A DNA stretch of 64,000 nt from Candidatus Rothia avicola. Its GTDB lineage: Bacteria > Actinomycetota > Actinomycetes > Actinomycetales > Micrococcaceae. Of the stretch, positions 45,324 to 53,690 are shown piece by piece. Position 1 is the first letter of the stretch, and the number at the start of each line of letters is the position of its first letter. The position numbers and the translations under genes were made by a program. The notes under the pieces are model-generated. The model was not told where the DNA came from, ran no database searches, and was given only the letters and a program-made list of their open reading frames with translations. The stretch covers positions 1-64,000 of the forward strand of contig DXCN01000069.1 in NCBI GenBank assembly GCA_019115985.1. Direction: 5' to 3'.

Positions 45324-46868
45324 GTGCTCAATACCGAATTTTCTGATTCCACTTTTTCTTTTGAACTGGGCAACCGCCTGACCGATACCGCCCAGCCCAC
45401 CGGCAAGCAGGTGGAGGCCAACGGCGGCGCCTTCCAGGGGCGCACCGGCGTCATTCACACCCCGCACGGCGATATTGCCACCCCCGCCTTCACCCCGGTG
45501 GGTACCAAGGCAACCGTCAAGGCCGTGCTGCCCGAGGCTATGAAAGACTTAGGCGCCCAGGCCCTGCTGGCCAACGCCTACCACCTCTACCTGCAGCCGG
45601 GGCCGGACGTCCTCGACGCCGCAGGCGGTCTGGGTAAGTTCATGAACTGGGACGGCCCCACCTTCACCGACTCCGGGGGCTTCCAGGTGATGAGCCTGGG
45701 TTCCGGCTTCAAGAAGGTCATCGACATGGGCACCGTGGCAGGGGCTACCGGCGCGGACGGCCGCCCCATCGGTGACGACGACGTGGCGGTTGGCAAGGAG
45801 CGCATGGCCCACGTGGATGATGACGGGGTCAACTTTAAGTCCCATATCAACGGCGATATTCACCGTTTTACCCCCGAGGTATCCATGCAGGTGCAGCACC
45901 AGATTGGCGCTGACATCATGTTTGCTTTCGATGAGCTGACCACCCTCTATAATTCCCGCGCCTACCAGGAAGAGGCGCTAGAGCGCACCCGCCTGTGGGC
46001 CCTGCGCTGTATTGCTGAGCACCAGCGTCTAACCGCTGAGCGGGTGGGCAAGCCCTACCAGGCCCTTTTTGGTGTGATACAGGGAGCCCAGTACGAGGAC
46101 CTGCGCCGCAAGGCCTGCCGCGACCTGGGCGCTATGCCCTTTGACGGCTTTGGCCTGGGCGGGGCACTCGAAAAGGAAAACCTGGGCACTATTGTGCGCT
46201 GGTGCAACGAGGAGCTGCCCGAGAGCAAGCCCCGCCACCTGCTGGGCATTTCGGAGCCCGATGACATCTTCACCGGCATTGAAAACGGCGTCGACACCTT
46301 CGACTGTGTCTCCCCCACCCGCGTGGCCCGCAACGCGGCGGTCTACACCCCCGATGGCCGCTTCAACCTGACCAATGCCCGCTACCGCACCGACTTCTCC
46401 CCCATTTTCGAGGGCTGCGACTGCTACACCTGCACCCACTACACCCGCGCCTACCTGCACCACCTCTTCAAGGCCGACGAGCGCCTCTCAGCCACCCTGG
46501 CCTCGATTCACAATGAGCGTTTTATTGTGAAGATGGTGGACGACGCCCGCACGGCCATCGACTCCGGGGAATATTTTGACTACCGCGATGAGTTCTTGGG
46601 TAAGTACTACGCCAAGAAGGTTGCCCAGCAAAAGGCCCAGGAGGAAGCCGCCGCGCGCAAGGCCGCTAAGGACGCCGAGCGGGCGGCTGCTGCCCAGGCC
46701 CGTTGGGAGGCCAATATGAAGGCAAAGGCTGAGTCCGAGGCCCGCCGGGCAGCCGAGAAGTCGGCCCGGGGGCAGGAGGGCGGGGCGGACGCGTCCGCGC
46801 AGGCTGAGAGCAACCAGCCTGAAACCGACCAGGCCGACACCACCAAGCCCACCAGCGACGAGAAGTAG
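45324..46868 (+). CDS. tgt: tRNA-guanine transglycosylase with long C-terminal tail
   Basis: Exchanges guanine 34 of Asn, Asp, His and Tyr tRNAs for preQ1 or queuine. I start at GTG 45324, as the upstream ATG lies within a terminator. The substrate pocket has TFTDSGGFQVMSL; the catalytic aspartate is in MFAFDELTTL; zinc ligands are in CDCYTCTHYTRAYLHH. Residues ~440-514 form an Ala/Lys/Glu-rich coiled-coil-like tail ending in Thr/Asp, absent from standard TGT. No preQ1 synthesis genes are in the window; the transporter at 51257 may supply the base. Confidence 0.94.
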   Translation: MLNTEFSDSTFSFELGNRLTDTAQPTGKQVEANGGAFQGRTGVIHTPHGDIATPAFTPVGTKATVKAVLPEAMKDLGAQALLANAYHLYLQPGPDVLDAAGGLGKFMNWDGPTFTDSGGFQVMSLGSGFKKVIDMGTVAGATGADGRPIGDDDVAVGKERMAHVDDDGVNFKSHINGDIHRFTPEVSMQVQHQIGADIMFAFDELTTLYNSRAYQEEALERTRLWALRCIAEHQRLTAERVGKPYQALFGVIQGAQYEDLRRKACRDLGAMPFDGFGLGGALEKENLGTIVRWCNEELPESKPRHLLGISEPDDIFTGIENGVDTFDCVSPTRVARNAAVYTPDGRFNLTNARYRTDFSPIFEGCDCYTCTHYTRAYLHHLFKADERLSATLASIHNERFIVKMVDDARTAIDSGEYFDYRDEFLGKYYAKKVAQQKAQEEAAARKAAKDAERAAAAQARWEANMKAKAESEARRAAEKSARGQEGGADASAQAESNQPETDQADTTKPTSDEK

Positions 46869-46871
46869 AGC

Positions 46872-47372
46872 ATGAACGACTTTAAGATTGACGACCTCAA
46901 ACCCGAGGAAACCATCACCTACCGCCACGAGTTCGCGGCGACCCCGCAGCAGGTCTTTGAGGCCTTCACCAACCCCACTCTCTTTATCAAGTGGTTTGGC
47001 CCTACCGATTGGAAGATTATTCCCAACACCCTGACCCTGGAACCGGTCATTGGCGGCCGCAAGCAGTTCGTGATGCGCCACAAGGATCAGGCCAAGTTCC
47101 AGGCCCCCATGTACATGCGGTTTGTGACCCTGGCTGAGCCCCACACCATCGAGTACCGGGAGGCCCTGCCCACCCCGTCGGGCCAGCCCTCAGACACCCT
47201 GATTGGCCTGCGCCTTGAATTCGAGGCGGGCACCGCGGTAACCGAGGACGGCGTCGGCGAGGGTACGATTGTAAAGCTCACTCAGGGCCCCCTGCCCGCC
47301 GGTGTGCACGAGCAGACCCTGGCTTCCTGGCAGGGCTCCTTCGGCAAGCTCGCCAAACTGCTCGCACGCTAA
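46872..47372 (+). CDS. SRPBCC/AHSA1-type small-ligand-binding protein
   Basis: A 166-residue protein of the START-like AHSA1 group. The signature ATPQQVFEAFTNPTLFIKWFGP is at residues ~23-44 (given in two parts: ATPQQVFEAF and PTLFIKWFGP). A hydrophobic ligand cavity and C-terminal helix ASWQGSFGKLAKLL complete the fold. It begins 3 bases after tgt and is likely co-transcribed. Specific ligand unknown; members include stress-related and Hsp90-activator homologues. Confidence 0.85.
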   Translation: MNDFKIDDLKPEETITYRHEFAATPQQVFEAFTNPTLFIKWFGPTDWKIIPNTLTLEPVIGGRKQFVMRHKDQAKFQAPMYMRFVTLAEPHTIEYREALPTPSGQPSDTLIGLRLEFEAGTAVTEDGVGEGTIVKLTQGPLPAGVHEQTLASWQGSFGKLAKLLAR

Positions 47373-47398
47373 GCGCCCTCGTCCTCTATACCCCCACA

Positions 47399-47443
47399 AA
47401 AGTACACATGCCTGTCACTTTTCACAGGGCATGTGCACTTTTT
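47399..47443. terminator. Terminator hairpin after the SRPBCC gene
   Basis: AAGTACACATGCCTGT pairs with ACAGGGCATGTGCACTT with a mismatch and a bulge, then TTTTT. Located between convergent genes. Confidence 0.75.
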
Positions 47444-47460
47444 AAAGGGCATCTACGATC

Positions 47461-47937
47461 TTAGGCCACCAGCTGCTCCCGCTGTTCGGCGCTCAGGCGC
47501 ACCAGGGAGCCGGTCTCGATATTGAAGAAGGCCAGAGTTGTGCTGGCTGACACGCAGTGGACGCCGGTCACCGGGTCATACAGCTCGTAGGCAACCACCA
47601 GCGAGGCTGCCGTCACCTTACTGACCTGCATCTGCACCCGCACCGGCACCCCGCGGTAGGCCAGGGGGCTGCGGTACTTAACGTGGTTTTCAGCAACCAG
47701 GGCCTGGGTGCCGGCAGGCAGGGTCTCAAAGAGGGGTAGTTGGGCGGACGCCCGCCCCGGCTTTCCCACGGCGGCCTCCCCTACCAGCGGGGCAGGTTCA
47801 CCGGAGGAGGGCGGGGGCCCAAAGAGGGCCACGCGGGCTTCTTCGAGCACCTGCATCATGGTCACGTTGTTGACGTGGCCGTAGGCGTCCATGTCACCCC
47901 AGCGTAGGGGAACCTCAACGGTGTAGGTCGTAGCCAT
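47461..47937 (-). CDS. Hot-dog fold acyl-CoA thioesterase (4HBT)
   Basis: A 158-residue thioesterase of the YbgC/4HBT type. The active-site motif is RWGDMDAYGHVNNVT with Asp near residue 17. I start at ATG 47937 (MATTYTVEV), just 8 bases after the upstream permease stop. The longer frame to 48168 runs backward into the permease gene and is not supported. Substrate cannot be read. It may be translated from the permease transcript. Confidence 0.88.
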   Translation of the reverse strand: MATTYTVEVPLRWGDMDAYGHVNNVTMMQVLEEARVALFGPPPSSGEPAPLVGEAAVGKPGRASAQLPLFETLPAGTQALVAENHVKYRSPLAYRGVPVRVQMQVSKVTAASLVVAYELYDPVTGVHCVSASTTLAFFNIETGSLVRLSAEQREQLVA

Positions 47938-47945
47938 ATCTAGCC

Positions 47946-49385
47946 CTACTCCCCCCGGTGGCGTGCCACGGCGGCGTCCGCCTCGGCGAAGGCGTCCTCG
48001 TGCCCGGTGTGCACGCGCTTGACCACGCCGAAGTAAATCATGGTCAGAATCAGGAAGTAGGCGATACCCATGGTCGCCGGAGCAGCGTTGCCGGTGCGGG
48101 CGAAAAGGGCCGCCCAGATGGCCAGCAGCAGGAAGATACCCAGACCCGCGGTAACCCGCCCGCCCCACATGCGGAAAGCCGAAGAGTTACCCTCAACCCC
48201 CTTGAAGGCGATGTAGGCCAGCAGAATCAGAACCCAGACGGTGAGGGCGCAGACCATGGTTAGAGTCATCATCAGACCAAAGGCCTGGCCGGGCAGGAAG
48301 AGGGCCAGTAGAATCGCCAGCACCACGCCCGAGGTGGAGGCCCACATGGCCAGTACGGGAATACCGCCACCGCTGACGCGGGCCAGGGGCGCAGGTGCCA
48401 TCTTCTCGCTCGCCAGAGAGTGCAGCAGGCGGGTGCCCGCGTAAAGGTTGGCGTTGGCGGCAGATAGGGCAGCAACCAGAATAATGAAGTTGGTGATAGA
48501 GGCAATGGCCGGAACACCGATTTCTGAGAAGACCAGCACAAAGGGGGAGGCTTCAACGGAGCCGTCGAGCTGGGCGGCTGACTGCCAGGGAATAATCGAT
48601 ACCACGATGAAGAGGGCGACCACATAGATAGTAGCCAGGCGCCACATGTTGGCCTTGGTCGAGGCCCGTACTGAGCGCACCGGGTCCTTGGCTTCAGCAG
48701 CGGAGATGGAGAGCATTTCGATACCGCCGAAGGAGAACATGACCACCGCGAGCGAGAGCCAGACCCCGTGGAAGCCGGTGGGCATGAAGCCGCCGTCGTT
48801 GGTGAGGTTGGCGATGCCGGTGGCCTCGTGGCCGGGGAAGCCCACAAAGACCAGGGCCAGACCCACCAGCATGAAGAGCAGCAGGGCGATGACCTTGATG
48901 GAGGACAGGAAGAACTCCATAGTGCCAAAGTACTTGACCGAACGGATGTTCAGCAGCACGATTACCGCGCCAAAGAGCACGATACCCACCCACAGGGGCA
49001 GGGAGGGCCACCAGTACTGCAGGTAGGTGGCAACCGCGACCAGCTCAATACCGGTGATAATGGCGGTGACGGTCCAGTAGGCCCAGCGGGTCAGGTAGCC
49101 GGCGTAGGGGCCCAGGTAGCGGCCAGCGATGGAGCCGAAGCCACCGCGCACCGGGTAGCGCACGGCCATTTCGCCGGTAGAGGCGGCGATAATGGCGGCG
49201 ACCAGGGAGCCGATAGCGTAGGCCAAAATGACGGCCGGGCCCGCCAGGGCGATAGCGCCCGAGGAGCCCAAAAAGAGGCCGGTGCCCAGGGCCGAGCCCA
49301 GCACAATCATGGTCATCTGCCCGTGTGTGAGTGAGCGTTTGAGGGTGGTCGCCTGGGCCTGCCCCTGCGATGGTGTGTGTGCCAC
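47946..49385 (-). CDS. Amino-acid permease (APC superfamily, AAT family), copy 1
   Basis: A 479-residue, 12-helix permease. It begins LTHGQMTMIVLGSALGTGLF with the substrate-binding GTGLFLGS loop of APC proteins in helix 1, and the consensus MAVRYPVRGGFGSIAG in helix 3. It imports amino acids or related cations by H+ symport; substrate unassignable. GTG start 49385. It is a close paralogue of the gene just upstream (49514-50971). Confidence 0.9.
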   Translation of the reverse strand: MAHTPSQGQAQATTLKRSLTHGQMTMIVLGSALGTGLFLGSSGAIALAGPAVILAYAIGSLVAAIIAASTGEMAVRYPVRGGFGSIAGRYLGPYAGYLTRWAYWTVTAIITGIELVAVATYLQYWWPSLPLWVGIVLFGAVIVLLNIRSVKYFGTMEFFLSSIKVIALLLFMLVGLALVFVGFPGHEATGIANLTNDGGFMPTGFHGVWLSLAVVMFSFGGIEMLSISAAEAKDPVRSVRASTKANMWRLATIYVVALFIVVSIIPWQSAAQLDGSVEASPFVLVFSEIGVPAIASITNFIILVAALSAANANLYAGTRLLHSLASEKMAPAPLARVSGGGIPVLAMWASTSGVVLAILLALFLPGQAFGLMMTLTMVCALTVWVLILLAYIAFKGVEGNSSAFRMWGGRVTAGLGIFLLLAIWAALFARTGNAAPATMGIAYFLILTMIYFGVVKRVHTGHEDAFAEADAAVARHRGE

Positions 49386-49436
49386 GGTAAGCCTTACTGT
49401 GAGAAAACGTCGTGTGCGGTAGCGGTGTTAATGCGC

Positions 49437-49491
49437 GGACGCCGGTGCGCTGCTCCCCTGCCGGGCGGCGGGGAGCGGGCTACCGGCGTCC
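49437..49491. terminator. GC-rich long stem between the two permeases
   Basis: GGACGCCGGT at 49437-49446 pairs with ACCGGCGTCC at 49482-49491, and GCTCCCC/GGGGAGC forms an inner stem. No T-run follows, so transcript separation is only probable. Confidence 0.55.
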
Positions 49492-49513
49492 TTGTGTAGA
49501 CCTGCTACTGATT

Positions 49514-50971
49514 TTAGCGCTGTTTGGTGTCGTCGACGACGGGCACCTGGGTAGTGACGGTGCGGACCTCGTCAAAGGCGTCGTCTGAGGTGCTGATGTT
49601 CTTGTTAACACCGGCGAAGTAGATGACGGTGATCAGGCCGAAGAAGCCCAGGCCCACGAAGATGGAGGGGAGCATGGAGCCGCCGGCGAAGAACATAGCG
49701 ATGAAGGTGGCAATCACGCCGGTCAGGCCAAGCGCTGCGGTGGCGGAGCCGCCGAAGACACGGAAGGGGGAGGCGTCGCCTTCGACCTTCTTGTAGGCCA
49801 TGTAAGACAGCAGAATCATGGACCAGACCACCAGCACGCAGACGGTCACCAGGGCCATCATGTAGCCGAAGATTCCGCCGACGTCCGAGATGGCCATCAC
49901 CATGGCAACCACGGCACCCAGGGATGAGACGGTCAATGCCAGGGCGGGAATACCCGAAGAACTGGTGCGGGAGAGCACCTTGGGTGCCATACCCTCGTGG
50001 CCCAGGGCGTGCAACAGGCGGGTAGCGGCGTAGAGGGCGGCATTAGCGCCGGAGAGGGCTGCGGTCATCAGGATGAAGTTGGTGATACCGCCGATATAGG
50101 GGATACCCAGTTCGGTGAAGACCATAACGAAGGGGGAGCCTTCGATATCCTTGCCCAGGGTGGCGGCGCTGGTCCAGGGGATGATGGCGACCACGATGAA
50201 GAGGGAGAGCACGTAGAAAGTAGCCAGGCGCCACATCATAGCCTTAGCCGAGGAGCGCACGGAGCGGACCGGATCCTTGGCTTCTGCCGCTGAAATGGAG
50301 ATCAGCTCGATACCGCCGAAGGAGAACATGACCACGGCCAGGGCAATCCAGATGGAGGAGAGGCCGTTGGGCATGAAGCCACCGTGGGCGGTGATGTTAG
50401 AGACGCCGGTGGCGTCCTGACCGGGTAGGCCGAAGAAGACCAGGGCCAGGCCGAAGATGATGAAGAGGACGACCGCGCTCACCTTGATCGAGGACAGGAA
50501 GAATTCCACCACGCCGAAGGACTTGACGCTGGTCAGATTGAGCACGAAGATCGCACCGCCCGCGATAAGTACCCAGATCCAGAGGGGGACGTTGGGGTAC
50601 CAGTAGGCCATGTAGGCGCCAACGGCTACGACCTCGGCACCGGCCAGGGTTACGGTGGTCATCCAGTAGGCCCAGCGGGTCAGGTAGCCCGCGTAGGGGC
50701 TGAGGAACTTACCTGCGATGGTGCCGAAACCGCCGCGCACGGGGTAGCGCACGGCCATTTCACCGGCGCAGGCGCCGATAATAGCGGCGATCAGTGAGCC
50801 AATGGCGTAGGAGACGATGACGGCCGGGCCCGCGATAGAGATAGCTGCGCCGGAGCCCAAAAAGAGACCGGTACCCACGGCGAGGCCGAGGGCAATCATG
50901 GTGAGCTGGCCGTGGGAGAGGGAGCGGCTGAGCTTGCCGCCCTCTTGCTGGCCGGTGGTGGTTGATGCCAC
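49514..50971 (-). CDS. Amino-acid permease (APC superfamily, AAT family), copy 2
   Basis: A 485-residue paralogue of the downstream permease with the same order of motifs: LSHGQLTMIALGLAVGTGLF, then MAVRYPVRGGFGTIAG, then FGGIELISISAAEAKDP. I chose GTG 50971 because AAAGGGAGG sits 6 bases upstream; another start lies at 50989. Similarity across the whole length of the two genes points to tandem duplication followed by divergence, maybe with different amino-acid preference. Confidence 0.9.
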   Translation of the reverse strand: MASTTTGQQEGGKLSRSLSHGQLTMIALGLAVGTGLFLGSGAAISIAGPAVIVSYAIGSLIAAIIGACAGEMAVRYPVRGGFGTIAGKFLSPYAGYLTRWAYWMTTVTLAGAEVVAVGAYMAYWYPNVPLWIWVLIAGGAIFVLNLTSVKSFGVVEFFLSSIKVSAVVLFIIFGLALVFFGLPGQDATGVSNITAHGGFMPNGLSSIWIALAVVMFSFGGIELISISAAEAKDPVRSVRSSAKAMMWRLATFYVLSLFIVVAIIPWTSAATLGKDIEGSPFVMVFTELGIPYIGGITNFILMTAALSGANAALYAATRLLHALGHEGMAPKVLSRTSSSGIPALALTVSSLGAVVAMVMAISDVGGIFGYMMALVTVCVLVVWSMILLSYMAYKKVEGDASPFRVFGGSATAALGLTGVIATFIAMFFAGGSMLPSIFVGLGFFGLITVIYFAGVNKNISTSDDAFDEVRTVTTQVPVVDDTKQR

Positions 50972-51130
50972 GGGTGCCCTCCCTTTCAAGAGAGTGTGGT
51001 GTATGCAATGAACCGAAAGTTTACACAGGTTTTCTGAGGGAAAACCGGTCTTCAGTGCTCACCATTATGCAGTGAGAGACACATCACCCTCTTGGTGGCA
51101 GGTGCAGGGTACTTGGCGGGCAGTGCGCGG

Positions 51131-51170
51131 CGGGTGGACGTCCGTGGCGGCGGGCGGACGTCCGTGGCGG
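51131..51170. repeat. Two tandem 20-bp repeats
   Basis: CGGGTGGACGTCCGTGGCGG at 51131-51150 and the same with one change at 51151-51170, followed by a related CGAGCGTCCGCCGCC. Located in the ~285-base gap between the permease and the queuosine-precursor transporter, which holds no gene I can support. Confidence 0.85.
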
Positions 51171-51256
51171 CGAGCGTCCGCCGCCTGAGTGCCCACGAGA
51201 CTCTCGCAGCGCCTACGCCACACGTGGACGCCGCGCGAGTGTGATGGACACTTACC

Positions 51257-51967
51257 CTATCGGGCAGGGCTGTAGGTGGGCTCCTTGCGCTTGAACCAGC
51301 CGATAACGGGATAGGTGATAGGCAGCATGAGCAGCTCTACGGCGCACTTGTACGCGTAGCCCACGATGACGTAGTTGAGGAAGTCGCCGAAACTTGTAAT
51401 TCCAATGATGGGGGCGGCAATGGAGCAGAAGATGACGGTGTCAGCCAGTTCGCCAACCAGGGTTGACCCCATGAGTCTGCCCCAGAGGTGGCGGCCGCCG
51501 GTAGCCTCTTTGAGCTTCACCAACACCCAGGAGTTCAGTAGCTGGCCCGCCAGGAAGCCCAGCAGGGAGCCCGCGAGAATCTGGGGCACGGGGCCCAGCA
51601 CGGTTTCAAGGGCGGCCTGCCCCTCGTAGAAGTCGGCTGCGGGCAGGGCAATGAGCACCCAGAAGCTAGCGGCGGCGGCAGCAGCAGCAACGAAGCTGGT
51701 AATAATGGCGCGGCGGGCTAGTTTAAAGCCGTAAATTTCGCTGATCACATCGCCCAGCACGTAGGCCAGGGGGAAGAGGAAGAAGCCGCCGTCGGTGATG
51801 ATCGACCCGAAGGTGACGCCCTTGGTAGCCCCGATATTGGAGAGAATAAAGACCACGCAGGTGGCTGCCAGGAGCAGGTCGTAGTAGGTGCGGGCGGGGC
51901 GGGCGAAGCCGGTATCGGTGCCCTGCTTGTGGGCGGACGCCGGTAAGCTGGTGGGAGGTGTAGACAC
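51257..51967 (-). CDS. Queuosine precursor transporter (YhhQ/DUF165 family)
   Basis: A 236-residue, six-helix VUT/ECF-like membrane protein that takes up preQ0/preQ1 or queuine. Family features are ILSNIGATKGVTFGS and the FPLAYVLGDVISEIYGFK region (about residues 50-85). The start is GTG 51967, with AGGGGAT in front. The first ~30 residues are poorly conserved. With tgt and no synthesis genes here, it suggests salvage of the modified base. I looked for a preQ1 riboswitch in the leader and found none. Confidence 0.88.
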   Translation of the reverse strand: MSTPPTSLPASAHKQGTDTGFARPARTYYDLLLAATCVVFILSNIGATKGVTFGSIITDGGFFLFPLAYVLGDVISEIYGFKLARRAIITSFVAAAAAAASFWVLIALPAADFYEGQAALETVLGPVPQILAGSLLGFLAGQLLNSWVLVKLKEATGGRHLWGRLMGSTLVGELADTVIFCSIAAPIIGITSFGDFLNYVIVGYAYKCAVELLMLPITYPVIGWFKRKEPTYSPAR

Positions 51968-52108
51968 AGTTATCCCCTGGGTTGAGTATCGGTTTGAAGA
52001 GTGCCCACCTGCCACCTGGGCGCCCACTAGCTTACCGATTTTTAGGCACCCCCGCACTACGTGCCGGGTGTGGGGTGGGGCGCAGTGGCGTCCGCGCCGG
52101 TGAACCGG

Positions 52109-52167
52109 TGACAGGTTTTGCTGACAGTTTGCTGGGTTCTGTCGTGAAAAATAGGTTTTAGTGACAG
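52109..52167. promoter_or_regulatory. Repeated TGACAG half-sites before the TetR gene
   Basis: TGACAG occurs at 52109-52114, 52122-52127 and 52162-52167; the second forms GACAG-N11-CTGTC with 52139-52143. Such spacing could be a TetR operator that controls its own gene and the divergent transporter. Confidence 0.45.
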
Positions 52168-52186
52168 ATAGCGGTAGGGTGTCATT

Positions 52187-52855
52187 ATGCCTCGAATTAC
52201 TGCCGCCACCAATGCTGCCCAGCGCGAGAACACCAAGCGCGCTATTCTAGACTCCTTCGGCCGTCTGCTCTACGAGCGCGGCCTACCCGGCCTCACCATG
52301 ACTCACGTGGCTAAGACCGCCGGGATCGGCCGCACTGCGGTCTACAACTACTTTGCCGACATGGGCGAACTACTTATTGCCTACGCTCTCGACGAGACCG
52401 AGCGCTTCCTCACCGAGCTGCGCGAGGCCCTGGCCGGGGTAGAGAACCCCATCGACCAGCTGGCTGTCTACGTACGCCTGCAGATTGAGGACCTTTCCCG
52501 CCGCCATATGCCCCCCGGCCCCGCTATGCGGTCGGTTCTTTCGCCCGAGGCTTTCGCCAAGCTGGGCAATCACGTGCGCGAGCTACAGATGGTTCTGGCA
52601 GGCATTCTTTCTGCGGCGATTGAGCGCGGCTACCTACCCGAGAATGACATCCGCGAGCTTGCGCAGCTGGTTCATGGCTCCCTGTCATCCAGCGCCGACC
52701 GCACCGATGAGGCCAGCGATAGGGCAGCACGCGAGCGCCATATTGAAAACACGATTCGCTTTATTCAGCTGGGTCTGGGTGCGCGCTTTGATGAGAGCGG
52801 GCGGCCCGTCCGCCTGGACGGTACCCCCGAGGTGCACCTGGTAGCTGCTTCCTAG
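52187..52855 (+). CDS. TetR-family regulator
   Basis: A 222-residue regulator. The N-terminal HTH (residues ~15-62) reads TKRAILDSFGRLLYERG and GIGRTAVYNYFADMGEL, with the usual HYFxxK-like end. The C-terminal ligand domain is helical and not assignable. It is divergent from the queuosine precursor transporter over about 220 bases containing TGACAG repeats. Link to that transporter is inference only. Confidence 0.88.
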   Translation: MPRITAATNAAQRENTKRAILDSFGRLLYERGLPGLTMTHVAKTAGIGRTAVYNYFADMGELLIAYALDETERFLTELREALAGVENPIDQLAVYVRLQIEDLSRRHMPPGPAMRSVLSPEAFAKLGNHVRELQMVLAGILSAAIERGYLPENDIRELAQLVHGSLSSSADRTDEASDRAARERHIENTIRFIQLGLGARFDESGRPVRLDGTPEVHLVAAS

Positions 52856-52870
52856 CTGTAACTGATACCC

Positions 52871-53194
52871 CTAGCCCTGGGCCAGCAGCGAGGGGGCGAG
52901 GGAGTCGAGGTCGAGCACGCGGGCGTACATGACGGCTCGGCGCTGCAGGGCGGTGCGCAGGGCGCGGTGGACGCCGTCTTCGAGGTAGAGCTCGCCCCGG
53001 TAGCGCACCACGTGGGGGAAGAGATCCCCGTAGAAGGTAGAGTCTTCGGCCAGCAGGGTTTCGAGGTTGAGGTTTTTCTGCGTGGTGATGAGGCGGTCGA
53101 GGCGCACCTGCGAAGGCGCAATGGAGCCCCAGGTACGCTGAGTAAGCCCGTGGTCGGGGTAAGGGCGAATGTCACCTACACCTTTGAAAATCAT
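52871..53194 (-). CDS. Conserved actinobacterial protein with ParB-like DGxHR motif
   Basis: A 107-residue protein beginning MIFKGVGDIRPYPDHG. Close homologues are found in most actinobacteria and are often auto-labelled VapB-type antitoxin, though no toxin gene is adjacent here. LYLEDGVHRALRTALQRR resembles the DG(x)HR patch of ParB/sulfiredoxin-fold proteins, an inference from pattern. A second frame 19 bases offset is less credible: it is Ser/Thr/Cys-rich, while this one shows family conservation. Function unknown. Confidence 0.82.
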   Translation of the reverse strand: MIFKGVGDIRPYPDHGLTQRTWGSIAPSQVRLDRLITTQKNLNLETLLAEDSTFYGDLFPHVVRYRGELYLEDGVHRALRTALQRRAVMYARVLDLDSLAPSLLAQG

Positions 53195-53343
53195 GCGGTC
53201 TATTGTACGCCGGGTAGTGGCAGGCTCCCAGCGGGAAGCCGAGGCGGACTAGGCCGAACCCTATAAGCAAGCCAAGGCCACTATGAGCCTGCCTTACCCA
53301 CCTTTTGAATAGGTGAGTAGACCTGAGAATCTAAGCAAAGAAA

Positions 53344-53379
53344 AAGCCGGTTTCATCAAGTGGGCGATGAAACCGGCTT
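53344..53379 (-). terminator. Terminator of tRNA-Ser
   Basis: A 14-bp perfect stem around AAGTGGGC. On the minus strand it is followed by TTTTTCTTTG, just after the tRNA. Confidence 0.9.
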
Positions 53380-53382
53380 CGG

Positions 53383-53467
53383 CGGAGGATGGGGGATTTG
53401 AACCCCCGAGGGCGTGAACCCAACACGCGTTCCAGGCGTGCGCCATAGGCCGCTAGGCGAATCCTCC
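53383..53467 (-). tRNA. tRNA-Ser (anticodon GGA)
   Basis: An 85-base class II tRNA. The acceptor GGAGGAT pairs with ATCCTCC, and the anticodon stem CACGC/GCGTG encloses CTGGAAC, giving GGA. A long variable arm and the GGTTCAAATCC T-loop are present. The encoded 3' tail is only GCC, so CCA must be completed by enzyme. A TATAGC -10 and TTCGCT -35 (16 apart) lie upstream on the minus strand at 53481-53508. Confidence 0.96.
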
Positions 53468-53690
53468 AGGCTCTTGCTGAGCTATATGCATAGCTTCACG
53501 AAAGCGAACAGATAAGAGCATACCCTACCGCAAGCCCATCATGCAACTCAGGTTCTCTTGGGGAGGTATCTACCTGCCTCAATCCGAGCTAGAAGTGCTT
53601 GACAGCATAGGCGCCAATCTCCTGTTTTATGCCACCCGAAGGACTACCCTTGTACAGACAGCCCCCTATTTCCACCCTAATGAGAATGCT

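Noticed and set aside
51131..51170. Mobile element end near the transporter
   Set aside because: Only two 20-bp tandem units, no inverted ends, no transposase.
51968..52060. preQ1 riboswitch before the queuosine precursor transporter
   Set aside because: I looked for the short preQ1-I stem with its A-rich tail and for a preQ1-II layout and saw neither.
52852..53175. Alternative minus-strand frame next to the 107-residue conserved protein
   Set aside because: Ser/Thr/Cys-rich and lacking any family pattern; the frame at 52871-53194 carries the conserved sequence.
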